Shown: piece by piece, positions 37,192 to 48,387 of the stretch
Layout: each line of letters opens with the position of its first letter
Position numbering within the stretch: position 1 is the stretch's first letter
DNA from: Bradyrhizobium sp. 21
GTDB lineage: Bacteria > Pseudomonadota > Alphaproteobacteria > Rhizobiales > Xanthobacteraceae
DNA length: 64,000 nt
Assembly (NCBI RefSeq): GCF_023073335.1
Contig: NZ_JADPJG010000029.1
Coordinates: forward strand, 1-64,000
Reading direction: 5' to 3'
Translations under genes and position numbers: made by a program
The notes under the pieces: generated by a model
Databases searched by the model: none
Seen by the model: the letters and a program-made list of their open reading frames with translations, nothing else
What the model was told of the DNA's origin: nothing

Positions 37192-37339
37192 GGAAGTCCT
37201 CTCTCCCCCGTCGGCGTCCCCGGGGGACGCGCAGGGGACGGTCCACCGATACGAGTCGGGCCAGATAGAGCCTGACCGCCCGCGAGCGGTTCAGCCTCCT
37301 GCATGCGGCACCGCTGCATCAGGCACAATAGGAAAAAAC

Positions 37340-38122
37340 ATGCTCTCGCGCCTCGCAATCCTGCTCTACGCCATCGTCAGCTATGCCGTATTCACGGTTT
37401 CATTTCTCTACGCGCTCGGTTTCGTCGGCAATTATGTCGTGCCCAAATCAATCGACAACTCGATTGACGTCGGCCGCCGGACGAATTTGGGCGAGGCCAT
37501 CGTCGTCGACCTGCTGCTGCTGGGCCTGTTTGCCATCCAGCACAGCGTCATGGCGCGCCCATCCTTCAAACGAAGGATGACAAAACTCCTTCCAGCGGCC
37601 TGCCAGCGCAGCACCTACGTGCTGCTCTCCAGCCTGATCCTGTTGCTGCTGTTCTGGCAATGGCGTCCGATCCCGACCCCCGTCTGGCAGATCGACGGAA
37701 TTGCCGCCTGGTTGCTGACCGGCGTGCATTGGCTCGGCTGGGTGATCGTGTTCGCCTCGACCTACATGATCGATCATTTCGATCTGTTTGGTCTGCGCCA
37801 GGCCTTCGTCGCGCTGCGCGGGGCCGAGATATCAGGTCAATCGTTCAGGACGCCGCTGCTCTACAAGATCGTGCGGCATCCGCTCATGCTGGGTTTTTTG
37901 ATCGCGTTCTGGGCCACGCCCGAGATGACCGCCGGCCATTTGCTGTTCGCGATCGCAAACACGGCCTACATCCTGGTCGGGCTGCAATTCGAGGAACGGG
38001 ATCTGATCGCCGAGTTCGGCATCACCTATCAAGAGTATCGCCGGCGCGTTCCCATGCTGGTGCCGCGTCTCTTCGGTCGCCGCAAGCCGGAAGATCGCCG
38101 GCCCGTGGGAGCACCGCGATGA
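37340..38122 (+). CDS. mddA: MddA-like methanethiol S-methyltransferase (NnrU/isoprenylcysteine methyltransferase superfamily)
   Basis: 260-residue integral membrane protein with about five to six helices. The C-terminal block HPLMLGFLIAFWATPEMTAGHLLFA and FEERDLIAEFGITYQEYRRRVPML is the SAM/substrate region of the isoprenylcysteine methyltransferase fold. Together with the N-terminal FLYALGFVGN it matches the MddA type, which methylates methanethiol to dimethyl sulfide. Start 37340 follows GGAAAAAAC; the longer upstream frame is inside the promoter. First gene of a four-gene operon. Identification is from memory of the family. Confidence 0.78.
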   Translation: MLSRLAILLYAIVSYAVFTVSFLYALGFVGNYVVPKSIDNSIDVGRRTNLGEAIVVDLLLLGLFAIQHSVMARPSFKRRMTKLLPAACQRSTYVLLSSLILLLLFWQWRPIPTPVWQIDGIAAWLLTGVHWLGWVIVFASTYMIDHFDLFGLRQAFVALRGAEISGQSFRTPLLYKIVRHPLMLGFLIAFWATPEMTAGHLLFAIANTAYILVGLQFEERDLIAEFGITYQEYRRRVPMLVPRLFGRRKPEDRRPVGAPR

Positions 38123-38775
38123 ACGCGCTGTTCCCTCTTCCCAGAACGTCTGTGGATGCCGCCACATTTGCCGATACGCTCGATGGACTCGACGTCGGTC
38201 TGTATCTCGTCGACGCGACCGCGCGTCTCGTTCACGCCAATACGGCCGGGCAAGCCATTCTCGACGCATGCAACGTCCTGCTTGAGATCCGCGGGCACCT
38301 GGTGGCCTGCGATCCCGCGGTCAGCCAGACATTGCGGCGGGTCTTCGCGGCCAGCGGACATGGCGATTCGGTCCCCGCTACCAGCGGAATCGCAATGCCG
38401 ATGATCGGGCTGGACGGGGATCGCTACGTCGCCCATGTGCTGCCGCTGACGTCAGGCGCGCGCCTGCATGCGGGCGCCGCCTACAGCGCCGCGGCCGCGT
38501 TGTTCGTTCGCAAGGCGGCACTTGCCATGCCACCTCGTTCGGAAGCGCTCCGTCACGCGTTCAAGCTGACGCCGATGGAGTTGCGGGTCCTGCTCGCGAT
38601 CGTCGAACTCGGCGGCATTCCCCAAGTGGCCGCAGCTCTCGGCGTTGCCGCGACGACGATCAGGACGCATGTCCGTCATCTCTTCGAAAAGACCGGTACC
38701 GCGCGACAGGCCGATTTCGTCAAGCTCGTCGCGGGATATGCAACGCCATTGAGAGAAGCCGGAGAGTCACGATGA
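38119..38775 (+). CDS. LuxR-type helix-turn-helix regulator with PAS-like N-terminus
   Basis: 218 residues. The N-terminal part (DGLDVGLYLVDATARLVHANTAG) looks like a PAS sensor; the C-terminal HTH contains LTPMELRVLLAIVELGGIPQVAAALGV and ATTIRTHVRHLFEKTGTARQADFVKLV, the usual LuxR/GerE arrangement. Its ATG overlaps the mddA stop (ATGA), so the two are translationally coupled, and it likewise overlaps the next gene by ATGA. Probably regulates its own operon. Confidence 0.87.
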   Translation: MNALFPLPRTSVDAATFADTLDGLDVGLYLVDATARLVHANTAGQAILDACNVLLEIRGHLVACDPAVSQTLRRVFAASGHGDSVPATSGIAMPMIGLDGDRYVAHVLPLTSGARLHAGAAYSAAAALFVRKAALAMPPRSEALRHAFKLTPMELRVLLAIVELGGIPQVAAALGVAATTIRTHVRHLFEKTGTARQADFVKLVAGYATPLREAGESR

Positions 38776-39749
38776 GAGCGGTGCTATGCACGTCGTTCAG
38801 CGGACCAGGCGATTTGCGCCTCAGTGAGTTCGATGAGCCGAAGCCTGCCCTCGACGAGATTCTCATCGACGTCCACGCGGCCTCGGTCAGTTTCATGGAC
38901 CAATTGATGGTCTCCGGCCTCTACCAGATGCGGCCGCCGACGCCCTTCGTGCCCGGCACGGAGGCGTCCGGTGTCGTCGTCGCGGCCGGCGACAGGGTCA
39001 CGGCATTTGCTCCCGGCGATCGCGTGGCGTGCAGCAGCTGGACCGGCGGCTACGCCGAACGGATGACCGCGAAGGAATCGAAGAGCGTGCATCTGCCTGA
39101 TGGCGTCGCCTTCGAAACTGCAGCGACGGTGCTGCACAATTACGGCACGGCCTATTACGCGCTGGTCGAACGCGCACGGGCGCAGCGTGGCGAAACACTC
39201 CTCGTCACGGGCGCGGCCGGCGGGGTCGGACTCGCCGCCGTCGATCTCGGCAGCCATCTGGGCTTGCGCGTCATCGCCGGTGTCGGCTCCGACGACAAGG
39301 CGGCCCTGGTACGAAGCTACGGCGCCAGCGAAATCGTCAACTATCGCAGCGAAGATCTGCGCAACCGGATCAAGGCGATCACGTCAGGAGAAGGCATCGA
39401 CATCGGCTTCGACAATATCGGCGGTGCGATCTTCGAGCAGATGGCCCGGCAGATGAAATGGGGCGGACGGCTGATGCCGATCGGCTTCACCAGCGGCGAG
39501 ATTCCACAGATCCCGATGAACCTGCCGCTTCTGAAGAACTATTCCATCCTCGGTGTCTTCGTCGGCGCCTGGGCCGAGAAATTTTCCGCCGATGCCGCAC
39601 GGATGAACGACAGGCTGATGCAATTGCTGGCCGAGGGAAAAATCCGCCCGCATATCGATCGCGTCCTCCCTTTGGAGGAGGCGGGGAAGGCCATGCGCGC
39701 CGTGGCCGACCGGACGGTTCAGGGACGAATTGTCCTCAAGATCAGGTAG
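38772..39749 (+). CDS. Zinc-free quinone oxidoreductase / MDR-family dehydrogenase
   Basis: 325 residues, medium-chain dehydrogenase/reductase fold. The NADPH-binding motif is GAAGGVGLAAV (residues about 147-157). The zinc-ligand pattern of alcohol dehydrogenases is absent, which places it with the quinone oxidoreductase (QOR) or acryloyl-CoA-type reductases. Its start overlaps the luxR stop by four bases, so it belongs to the mddA operon. Substrate unknown. Confidence 0.9.
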   Translation: MRAVLCTSFSGPGDLRLSEFDEPKPALDEILIDVHAASVSFMDQLMVSGLYQMRPPTPFVPGTEASGVVVAAGDRVTAFAPGDRVACSSWTGGYAERMTAKESKSVHLPDGVAFETAATVLHNYGTAYYALVERARAQRGETLLVTGAAGGVGLAAVDLGSHLGLRVIAGVGSDDKAALVRSYGASEIVNYRSEDLRNRIKAITSGEGIDIGFDNIGGAIFEQMARQMKWGGRLMPIGFTSGEIPQIPMNLPLLKNYSILGVFVGAWAEKFSADAARMNDRLMQLLAEGKIRPHIDRVLPLEEAGKAMRAVADRTVQGRIVLKIR

Positions 39750-39775
39750 AGTGCACCGACGAGGAAGAGAGAACG

Positions 39776-40525
39776 ATGACACCCATCATCATCGACAAGC
39801 GCTTTTGCGGTCCTCCGAACTCCGGGAATGGCGGCTATGTCTGCGGCCGACTGGCCCGGCACATTCCCGGGGCTGCGGAGGTGACGCTGCGCGCCCCGCC
39901 TCCCCTGGACAAGCCGCTCGATGCCATCGCCACGGACGAGGGCACATGGCAGCTTCGCGACGGCGGCAACATCGTCGCGACCGCGCGACCGGCAAGCGTC
40001 GAGCTTGCGCGTCTGGAAAAAGCCAGCTTCGAAGAGGCCTGCGCCGCCGAATTGCTGACCCCGGTCAAGCCGCACGAGCATCCGCTGCCGACCTGCTTCG
40101 TCTGCGGTCCCGCAAGAGCGAAGGGAGACGGCCTGCGCATTTTCGCCGGACCGCTCGGACGTCATACCGCCGTTCTTGCGGCGAGCTGGACACCCGATCC
40201 GAGTCTGGCCGCTGCGGACGGTCTGATCGCCCCCGAATTTCTCTGGTCCGCGCTCGATTGTCCCACCGGCTTTGCCTGCAATTGCGATCAGCAGAGCGGC
40301 AGTTTCGACAAGACGCCACTGCTGCTGGGCCGGATGTCCGCCCGCATCGAAACGCGCCCGCGCCCCGGCGAGCGCTGCATCATCACGGCGTGGCCGACAG
40401 GTCGCGACGGCCGCAAACGCGCGGCGGAGGCCGCGATCCTCAATGAAGCCGGGCGGTTGCTGGCCGTGGCGAGGACAACATGGATCGCGGTCGAGCGCGA
40501 GGTGCAGCTCGGGCGCGCTTCGTAG
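39776..40525 (+). CDS. Hypothetical protein, possible hotdog-fold thioesterase
   Basis: 249 residues with no confident family. The second half (PTCFVCGPARAKGDGLRIFAGP, then FLWSALDCPTGFAC, then ARIETRPRPGERCIITAWPTG) has the order of segments seen in hotdog-fold proteins, and contains a CFVCG cysteine pair. The ATG at 39776 has GAGGAAGAGAG upstream. Last gene of the mddA-luxR-qor operon, 26 bases after qor. The TAG stop is the first trinucleotide of a palindromic repeat. Confidence 0.7.
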   Translation: MTPIIIDKRFCGPPNSGNGGYVCGRLARHIPGAAEVTLRAPPPLDKPLDAIATDEGTWQLRDGGNIVATARPASVELARLEKASFEEACAAELLTPVKPHEHPLPTCFVCGPARAKGDGLRIFAGPLGRHTAVLAASWTPDPSLAAADGLIAPEFLWSALDCPTGFACNCDQQSGSFDKTPLLLGRMSARIETRPRPGERCIITAWPTGRDGRKRAAEAAILNEAGRLLAVARTTWIAVEREVQLGRAS

Positions 40526-40634
40526 GGTGGATTAGCGAAGCGTAATCCACCACCTCCCTCCGCAATCGCTGAAGCATGGTGGGTTACGCCTCGCGGACTG
40601 CGCTTCGCGCAGCCGCAAGGCTAACCCACCCTAC
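40522..40634. repeat. Palindromic repeat between the mddA operon and trmJ
   Basis: Outer arms 40522-40535 and 40621-40634 (GTAGGGTGGATTAG against CTAACCCACCCTAC) and inner arms near 40541-40551 and 40578-40589 fold as a nested hairpin, a sister of 35521-35635. Its left end contributes the TAG stop of the upstream hypothetical gene, and it separates two converging transcripts. Confidence 0.88.
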
Positions 40635-40642
40635 GAAGCTTG

Positions 40643-41839
40643 CTACGCGCTCTCGATCATCGCCTGCAGCCGCACCAGCTCCGCCTCAATATCCCGCTCC
40701 ACATCCGCCGCCCGCATCTCGATCACCCGATAGTCCCGCGCCTCCAGCCACGCCCGCCGCGACGCGCGGTCCGCAGCGATCGTCTCGCCCTCGCCGGGGT
40801 TCACCAGTTCGATCGCGATCCGGTGCGGGAACGAGACGAAGTCCGGGATGTGCCGGCCGACCGGGGTCTGGCGCTTGAACGCTCCTGCGAAGCGGCGGTC
40901 GCGGGTCAGGGCCTGCCAGAGCAGGCGCTCGGCGTCGGTGGGGTTGCGGCGGAGCAGGCGGGCGAGGCCGCGCACGGTCGAGCCGCTGTCGGGCACACCG
41001 CCGCCCTGCCCGTGCTCGGCGAGCAGCGCGCGCAGGCGCGTGGCCTGCTCGCCGTCGAGCACGCCGCCCTTCGCAGGACCCTTGCGGCCTTCGGCGATCG
41101 CCATGACGACCCCGTGCAAGGTGTGCATGTCCTGCTTGGTCGGCTCCATCCGGCTGAAAATGTTGCGCAGGTTCACCAGCATGGTGTCGCGCTTTTCGGC
41201 GGGTCGCAAAAATTCGACCCGGTCGAGCTCGCGGATGAGGTTGTCGAAGAAGGCCCCCATCTGGTGCTGCGAGGCGCGCTCGGAACGCTCGGGCATGGCG
41301 TGCGGCAGCTCGCCGGAGGTCGCGCGCTTGAACCATTCATAGCCCACCAGGAGCACGGCCTGGGCAAGGTTGAGCGAGGCAAAGCCCGGATTGACCGGGA
41401 AGGTGATGATGCGGTTGGCGAGTCCGACCTCCTCGTTGGTCAGGCCCCAGCGCTCGCGGCCGAACAGGATGCCGGCCTTGCCCCCGGTCGCGACGTGACC
41501 GGCGATCTCGGCTGCGGCAGCTTCCGGCCCGACCACCGGCTTGGCCTGGTCATGCGGCCGGGCGGTGGTGGCGAACAGCAAATCGAGATCGGCGACGGCC
41601 TCACCGACCGTGGCGAACAATTCGACCTTTTCCAGAATGTGGTCGGCACCGGCCGCCGCCCGCTGGGCCGCGATGTTCGGCCAGCCGTCGCGGGGGTTGA
41701 CGATGCGCAAGGCGCCCAGCGCAAAATTGCCCATGGCGCGCGCGGCCATGCCGATGTTTTCACCCAGCTGCGGCTCGACCAGGATCACGATGGGACCGTC
41801 GAGGGAAAGGCCCGCCTTGCTCTTGTCAGTCCCCGACAT
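40643..41839 (-). CDS. trmJ: TrmJ-type tRNA 2'-O-methyltransferase fused to a DUF559-like domain
   Basis: 398 residues. Residues 1 to about 245 are a SPOUT methyltransferase of the TrmJ/YfhQ type (EPQLGENIGMAARAMGNF, GKAGILFGRERWGLTNEE), which 2'-O-methylates nucleotide 32 of certain tRNAs. After a linker, residues about 290-398 look like the DUF559 nuclease fold (LLRRNPTDAERLLWQAL, IPDFVSFPHRIAIEL). The usual catalytic D-G-x-x-H block is replaced by NPGEGE, so this half may be inactive. The fusion explains the excess over the usual 240-250 residues. The ATG at 41839 has only a weak ribosome site. Confidence 0.85.
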   Translation of the reverse strand: MSGTDKSKAGLSLDGPIVILVEPQLGENIGMAARAMGNFALGALRIVNPRDGWPNIAAQRAAAGADHILEKVELFATVGEAVADLDLLFATTARPHDQAKPVVGPEAAAAEIAGHVATGGKAGILFGRERWGLTNEEVGLANRIITFPVNPGFASLNLAQAVLLVGYEWFKRATSGELPHAMPERSERASQHQMGAFFDNLIRELDRVEFLRPAEKRDTMLVNLRNIFSRMEPTKQDMHTLHGVVMAIAEGRKGPAKGGVLDGEQATRLRALLAEHGQGGGVPDSGSTVRGLARLLRRNPTDAERLLWQALTRDRRFAGAFKRQTPVGRHIPDFVSFPHRIAIELVNPGEGETIAADRASRRAWLEARDYRVIEMRAADVERDIEAELVRLQAMIESA

Positions 41840-42181
41840 CTCGTCTCGCTTTCACGCTGACTCTCCAATGCCTTGGCAAGTCGCTCTTCAGGTATTGATT
41901 CAAAGCCGGCCTTGGGGGGCCGGCTTTCCCGTTCGCCTGTCGTTTGCCTGTCCTGACGAAATTCTCAAGGGAAATAACGGGTTGGATTCGACTTTTGAAT
42001 CTCGCCTGAAACTTCACCCCGGCCCCCGCGGTTTGGCGCCAGCCCGCCCCCCATCCGTGGAGGCTGGATGAGCTAAAAGTGCATAATCACTTGGCTTTCG
42101 CCCGCTGCTATCAGGTGCTATGACGCCGCGATATTCCCGTTCGCGCCCCCCGGGCGCCGTTCTCAAGAGGCTTCTCCGATC
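41840..42181. promoter_or_regulatory. Divergent promoter region trmJ / icd
   Basis: A 342-base gap with no supported gene. A strong hairpin (41902-41911 with 41918-41927) with an AAAGCCGGCC arm is present, with three T then C after it, so it is at most a weak terminator. The icd promoter must lie in the second half. Confidence 0.4.
41902..41927. repeat. Perfect 10-bp hairpin
   Basis: Arms AAAGCCGGCC and GGCCGGCTTT with a six-base loop. It has the shape of a rho-independent terminator, but no plus-strand gene lies upstream, so it may belong to an unannotated short transcript. Confidence 0.6.
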
Positions 42182-43396
42182 ATGGCAAAAATCAAGGTGT
42201 CCAACCCCGTCGTCGAACTCGATGGCGACGAGATGACCCGGATCATCTGGCAGTACATCAAGGACAAGCTGATCAACCCGTACCTCGATGTCGAGCTGCT
42301 GTATTTCGATCTGGGGATGGAATACCGCGACGAGACCAACGATCAGGTGACCATCGACGCCGCCGAGGCCATCAAGAAGGTCGGCGTCGGCGTCAAGTGC
42401 GCCACCATCACCCCGGACGAGGCCAGGGTGAAGGAGTTCAACCTCAAGCAGATGTGGAAGTCGCCGAACGGCACCATCCGCAACATCCTCGGCGGCGTGA
42501 TCTTCCGCGAGCCGATCATCTGCAAGAACGTGCCGCGCCTCGTTCCCGGCTGGACCAAGCCGATCATCATTGGCCGCCACGCCTATGGCGACCAGTACCG
42601 CGCCACCGACTTCAAGTTCCCCGGTGCAGGCACCCTGTCGATGAAGTTCGTCGGCGCCGACGGCACCGTGATCGAAAAGGAAGTGTTCAAGGCTCCCGAT
42701 GCCGGCGTCGCGATGGGAATGTACAACCTCGATGATTCCATCATCGACTTCGCCCGCGCCTCGCTGAACTACGGCCTGCTGCGCGGCTATCCGGTCTACC
42801 TCTCGACCAAGAACACGATCCTCAAGGTCTATGACGGCCGCTTCAAGGACATCTTCCAGGACGTCTACGACCGCGAGTTCAAGACAGAATTCGAGGCCAA
42901 GGGCCTGACCTACGAGCACCGCCTGATCGACGACATGGTGGCGTCGGCCCTGAAATGGTCGGGCGGCTATGTCTGGGCCTGCAAGAATTACGACGGCGAC
43001 GTGCAGTCCGACACGGTCGCGCAGGGCTACGGCTCGCTCGGCCTGATGACCTCGGTGCTGCTCACCCCGGACGGCAAGACGGTGGAAGCCGAAGCCGCCC
43101 ACGGCACGGTGACCCGCCACTACCGCGAGCACCAGAAAGGCAAGGAGACCTCGACCAACTCGATCGCCTCGATCTTCGCCTGGACCCGTGGCCTGTCGCA
43201 CCGCGCCAAGCTCGACAACAATGCCGAGCTCGCCAAGTTCGCCCTCACCCTGGAGAAGGTCTGCGTCGACACCGTCGAGGAAGGCTACATGACCAAGGAC
43301 CTCGCGCTGCTGGTCGGCGCCGACCAGCGCTGGCTCTCGACCACCGGGTTCCTCGACAAGGTCGCCGAGAACCTCACGAAAGCGTTGGCGGCGTAA
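42182..43396 (+). CDS. icd: NADP-dependent isocitrate dehydrogenase (eukaryotic-type homodimer)
   Basis: 404 residues. Oxidises isocitrate to 2-oxoglutarate in the TCA cycle. The N-terminus KVSNPVVELDGDEMTRIIWQ, KSPNGTIRNILGG (isocitrate serine in the phosphate-binding loop) and the NADP-binding AAHGTVTRHYREHQKGKETSTNSIA region match the type II IDH of rhizobia and eukaryotic cytosol. AGAGG precedes the ATG. A strong terminator follows, so it is monocistronic. Confidence 0.97.
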   Translation: MAKIKVSNPVVELDGDEMTRIIWQYIKDKLINPYLDVELLYFDLGMEYRDETNDQVTIDAAEAIKKVGVGVKCATITPDEARVKEFNLKQMWKSPNGTIRNILGGVIFREPIICKNVPRLVPGWTKPIIIGRHAYGDQYRATDFKFPGAGTLSMKFVGADGTVIEKEVFKAPDAGVAMGMYNLDDSIIDFARASLNYGLLRGYPVYLSTKNTILKVYDGRFKDIFQDVYDREFKTEFEAKGLTYEHRLIDDMVASALKWSGGYVWACKNYDGDVQSDTVAQGYGSLGLMTSVLLTPDGKTVEAEAAHGTVTRHYREHQKGKETSTNSIASIFAWTRGLSHRAKLDNNAELAKFALTLEKVCVDTVEEGYMTKDLALLVGADQRWLSTTGFLDKVAENLTKALAA

Positions 43397-43435
43397 GCCG
43401 TCCGCAATTTCGCCCGACTGGGGCGAGCATCATCA

Positions 43436-43468
43436 CGGGCCGCGCCGCAAGCGCGGCCCGTTCTTTTT
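43436..43468 (+). terminator. Rho-independent terminator of icd
   Basis: A 10-bp GC stem (43436-43445 with 43451-43460, loop CGCAA) followed by TTCTTTTT, 40 bases after the icd stop. Confidence 0.93.
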
Positions 43469-43494
43469 GAGACCCCTCGCGCGGAGATGCGACC

Positions 43495-43998
43495 ATGTCG
43501 ATCAAGCTTGCCGTCCCCTGCCTGATGCTGCTCGCCGCGATGGCTGGGCCCGCATTCGCCGCCGACGCGCTCCCCGACGCCATCGCCGCGCCCGGCGAGA
43601 CCACAGTCCTCAGCGTCCACGCCGAGGGCGCGCAGGTCTATGAGTGCAGGGCCGGCACCGACGGCAAGCTCGCCTGGGCTTTTCGCGAGCCGATCGCCAC
43701 GCTGCTCGCCGAGGGCAAGACTGTCGGCCGGCATTATGCCGGCCCGAACTGGGAGCATGCCGACGGCAGCGCGGTGGTGGGCAAGGCCATCGGCAACGCG
43801 CCGGGCGCCACGGCCGCTGATATTCCCTGGCTGAAGCTGGAGGTCGCCTCCCGCCGCGGCAACGGCGTGTTCACACCAGTCACCACGGTTCAGCGCATCA
43901 ACACCCATGGCGGCAAGCTCGACGGCGCTTGCGACAAGGCCGGCGAGTTCAAAAGCGCGCCCTACTCGGCCGAGTATGTTTTCCTGAAGAAGGGCTGA
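43495..43998 (+). CDS. DUF3455 exported protein
   Basis: 167 residues with a signal peptide (residues 1-22, ending AFAA). The mature part has the DUF3455 pattern: VLSVHAEGAQVYECRA, GKTVGRHYAGPNWEHADGS, WLKLEVASRRGNGVF and INTHGGKLDGAC. Family function is unknown; it is probably periplasmic. The ATG at 43495 has GGAGATG upstream. It converges with the K+ channel gene, with a four-base gap between stops. Confidence 0.9.
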   Translation: MSIKLAVPCLMLLAAMAGPAFAADALPDAIAAPGETTVLSVHAEGAQVYECRAGTDGKLAWAFREPIATLLAEGKTVGRHYAGPNWEHADGSAVVGKAIGNAPGATAADIPWLKLEVASRRGNGVFTPVTTVQRINTHGGKLDGACDKAGEFKSAPYSAEYVFLKKG

Positions 43999-44002
43999 CC
44001 GC

Positions 44003-45229
44003 TCAGCGGTCAGTGCCCTCGCGCTCCGCCTGCGCCAGTTCTGCCGCCGCGAGATCGCCAGTGTCCTCCAGCCGCGCCTTGGCGGTCTGATGGACGTGTG
44101 CGGCAAGCGTCGGCATGCGCGCGATCAGGGCGTGAAAATCCTGGGCGTCGAGCACCAGCAGCCGCGTCTTGCGCGTGGCCGTCACCGTGCCGCTGCGTTT
44201 TGTCTTGTGCAGCAGCGCGATCTCGCCGAAGAAAGTGCCGTCCGTGAGCCGCACCTGCTGGCTCGGCAGCGTGATCTCGACCTCGCCGGCGGTGATGAAG
44301 TACATCGACGAGGCGGCATCGCCTCGCCGCACCAATATTTCGCCCTGCTCGATGGTGCGCGCGCGGAGCAGCCGCATGATATCGGCGATCTCCGATGCGG
44401 TGAGATGCGAGAACAGCGGCACCCGCGCCAGCATGCCCCAGGTGACGACGAAGTCGCGCCGCTTCAACTCTTCGGCAAAGGCGGTGGAGATGATCGCGAC
44501 CGGCAGCGCGATCATGGCGAAACCGGCGATGATGGCGAACACGGAGATGAATTTTCCGAGCGCCGTCACCGGCACGACGTCGCCATAGCCGACGGTGCCG
44601 AGCGTCACGATCGCCCACCACATCGCGTCCGGAATGGTACCGAGCTTGTCGGGCTGCACATCACGCTCGATGGCGTAGAGCAGCGAGGCAAACGTCAGAA
44701 CGGCGCCGATCAGGATGACGATGCAGCCGATCAGCGCCCGACGCTGGGCGTGCACGGCGGCGAGCAGCGAGCGCATCGCCGGCGAATAACGAACGAGCTT
44801 GAAGAACGGCAGCACGCCGAGCGCCGCGAGCGTCGCATGCCGCCCGGTAACCAGCACGATCGTGGCGGGCAGGAACGCCAGCAGATCGATGATCCCGAGC
44901 GCGGAGAAGGCATAACCCAGCCGGTCGGAGAACGCCGAACCCTTGCGCGGCGTGTGGCCCGCCACGGTCCACAGCCGCGCGGCATATTCCAGCGCGAACA
45001 CGATGACGCAGAGGATGGTGATCGCCGAAAACAAGACGCCGAACTGCGCGTCCAGTTCCGGCACCGAGGCGAGGATCATTGCGGCGACGTCGAGCACGAT
45101 GACGCTGATGATCAGCTGGATGAAGCGCGATTCGGCCGAATAGGCCAGCGGATCGTGCTCCAGCAATTCGTAGAGGCGATCCCTCAAATCGGGATCGACT
45201 GGGCCTCGTCCTCGCGGAACGGGGCGCAC
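44003..45229 (-). CDS. Six-transmembrane K+ channel with cyclic-nucleotide-binding domain
   Basis: 408 residues. Six membrane segments end in a pore with the selectivity filter TVGYGD (about residue 240), followed by a C-terminal cNMP-binding domain (residues about 280-390, with the FFGEIALLHKTKRSGTV phosphate-binding-cassette region). This is the MlotiK1 layout known from rhizobia, with a longer N-terminus. GTG at 45229, five bases after the alaS stop, is the most likely start; no ATG exists before the first helix and the frame extends back into alaS. Voltage-sensor-like arginines are few, as in MlotiK1. Confidence 0.88.
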   Translation of the reverse strand: MRPVPRGRGPVDPDLRDRLYELLEHDPLAYSAESRFIQLIISVIVLDVAAMILASVPELDAQFGVLFSAITILCVIVFALEYAARLWTVAGHTPRKGSAFSDRLGYAFSALGIIDLLAFLPATIVLVTGRHATLAALGVLPFFKLVRYSPAMRSLLAAVHAQRRALIGCIVILIGAVLTFASLLYAIERDVQPDKLGTIPDAMWWAIVTLGTVGYGDVVPVTALGKFISVFAIIAGFAMIALPVAIISTAFAEELKRRDFVVTWGMLARVPLFSHLTASEIADIMRLLRARTIEQGEILVRRGDAASSMYFITAGEVEITLPSQQVRLTDGTFFGEIALLHKTKRSGTVTATRKTRLLVLDAQDFHALIARMPTLAAHVHQTAKARLEDTGDLAAAELAQAEREGTDR

Positions 45230-45233
45230 GGCC

Positions 45234-47918
<2,685 letters not shown>

Positions 47919-48142
47919 CCAATCGGGTGTGCTTGGGCCCGCTCATACGCCATCCAAACCGCGAGTTTGGGCTGATATCTGCGGACAGAAGCGCTTTTAG
48001 ACAAGGCCAGCTTCGCTGTCCAGAAACTGTGCAGAGAGATCAAAGCGTTGCCGCAGGTGCGCAATCCCGTTGAAAGGCGCGAGTGCCGCGTTGACAGGCT
48101 TGGCCGGGCTGTGGTCTTTACCTATCTGTATCGTACGGCCAC

Positions 48143-48331
48143 GTCGGGAGAGACCGGCACTGGTAGCCGGCGCCGAAGGAGCAACCGCCCCGGAAACTCT
48201 CAGGCAAAAGGACCGCGTGGCTTTGACAGCATCTGGAAAGAGGCGCCGGCGGGCCAAAACCCTTTAACGTGGGTTGGCCCGGATAGCGTCCGCCGACGGG
48301 ATAATACTCTCAGGCACAGCGACAGATGGGG
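48143..48331 (+). ncRNA. Tandem glycine riboswitch (two aptamers)
   Basis: Two consecutive glycine-aptamer signatures precede gcvT. The first (48143 to about 48222) has the GGGAGAGACCGGC start, CGCCGAAGGAGCAA and the ACTCTCAGGCAAAAGGAC core. The second (about 48231-48331) has TCTGGAAAGAGG, CGCCGACGGGATAA and ACTCTCAGGCACAGCGAC. A short linker joins them. This class binds glycine cooperatively and typically turns gcv expression on. A 7-bp hairpin (48348-48365) between aptamer and start codon is a plausible expression platform. Confidence 0.95.
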
Positions 48332-48347
48332 CTTCGACTGGTGTCCA

Positions 48348-48365
48348 CCGGAGAATCGTCTCCGG
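48348..48365 (+). promoter_or_regulatory. Hairpin between glycine riboswitch and gcvT
   Basis: Seven-bp stem CCGGAGA/TCTCCGG with a four-base loop, 23 bases before the gcvT ATG. No T-run follows, so it would act on translation or by alternative pairing, not as a terminator. Inference. Confidence 0.55.
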
Positions 48366-48387
48366 GGAACCGCCGAGGGCCCCTGTG

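Noticed and set aside
48274..48387. Extended N-terminus of gcvT
   Set aside because: It covers the riboswitch, which must be untranslated; the GcvT family begins at 48388.
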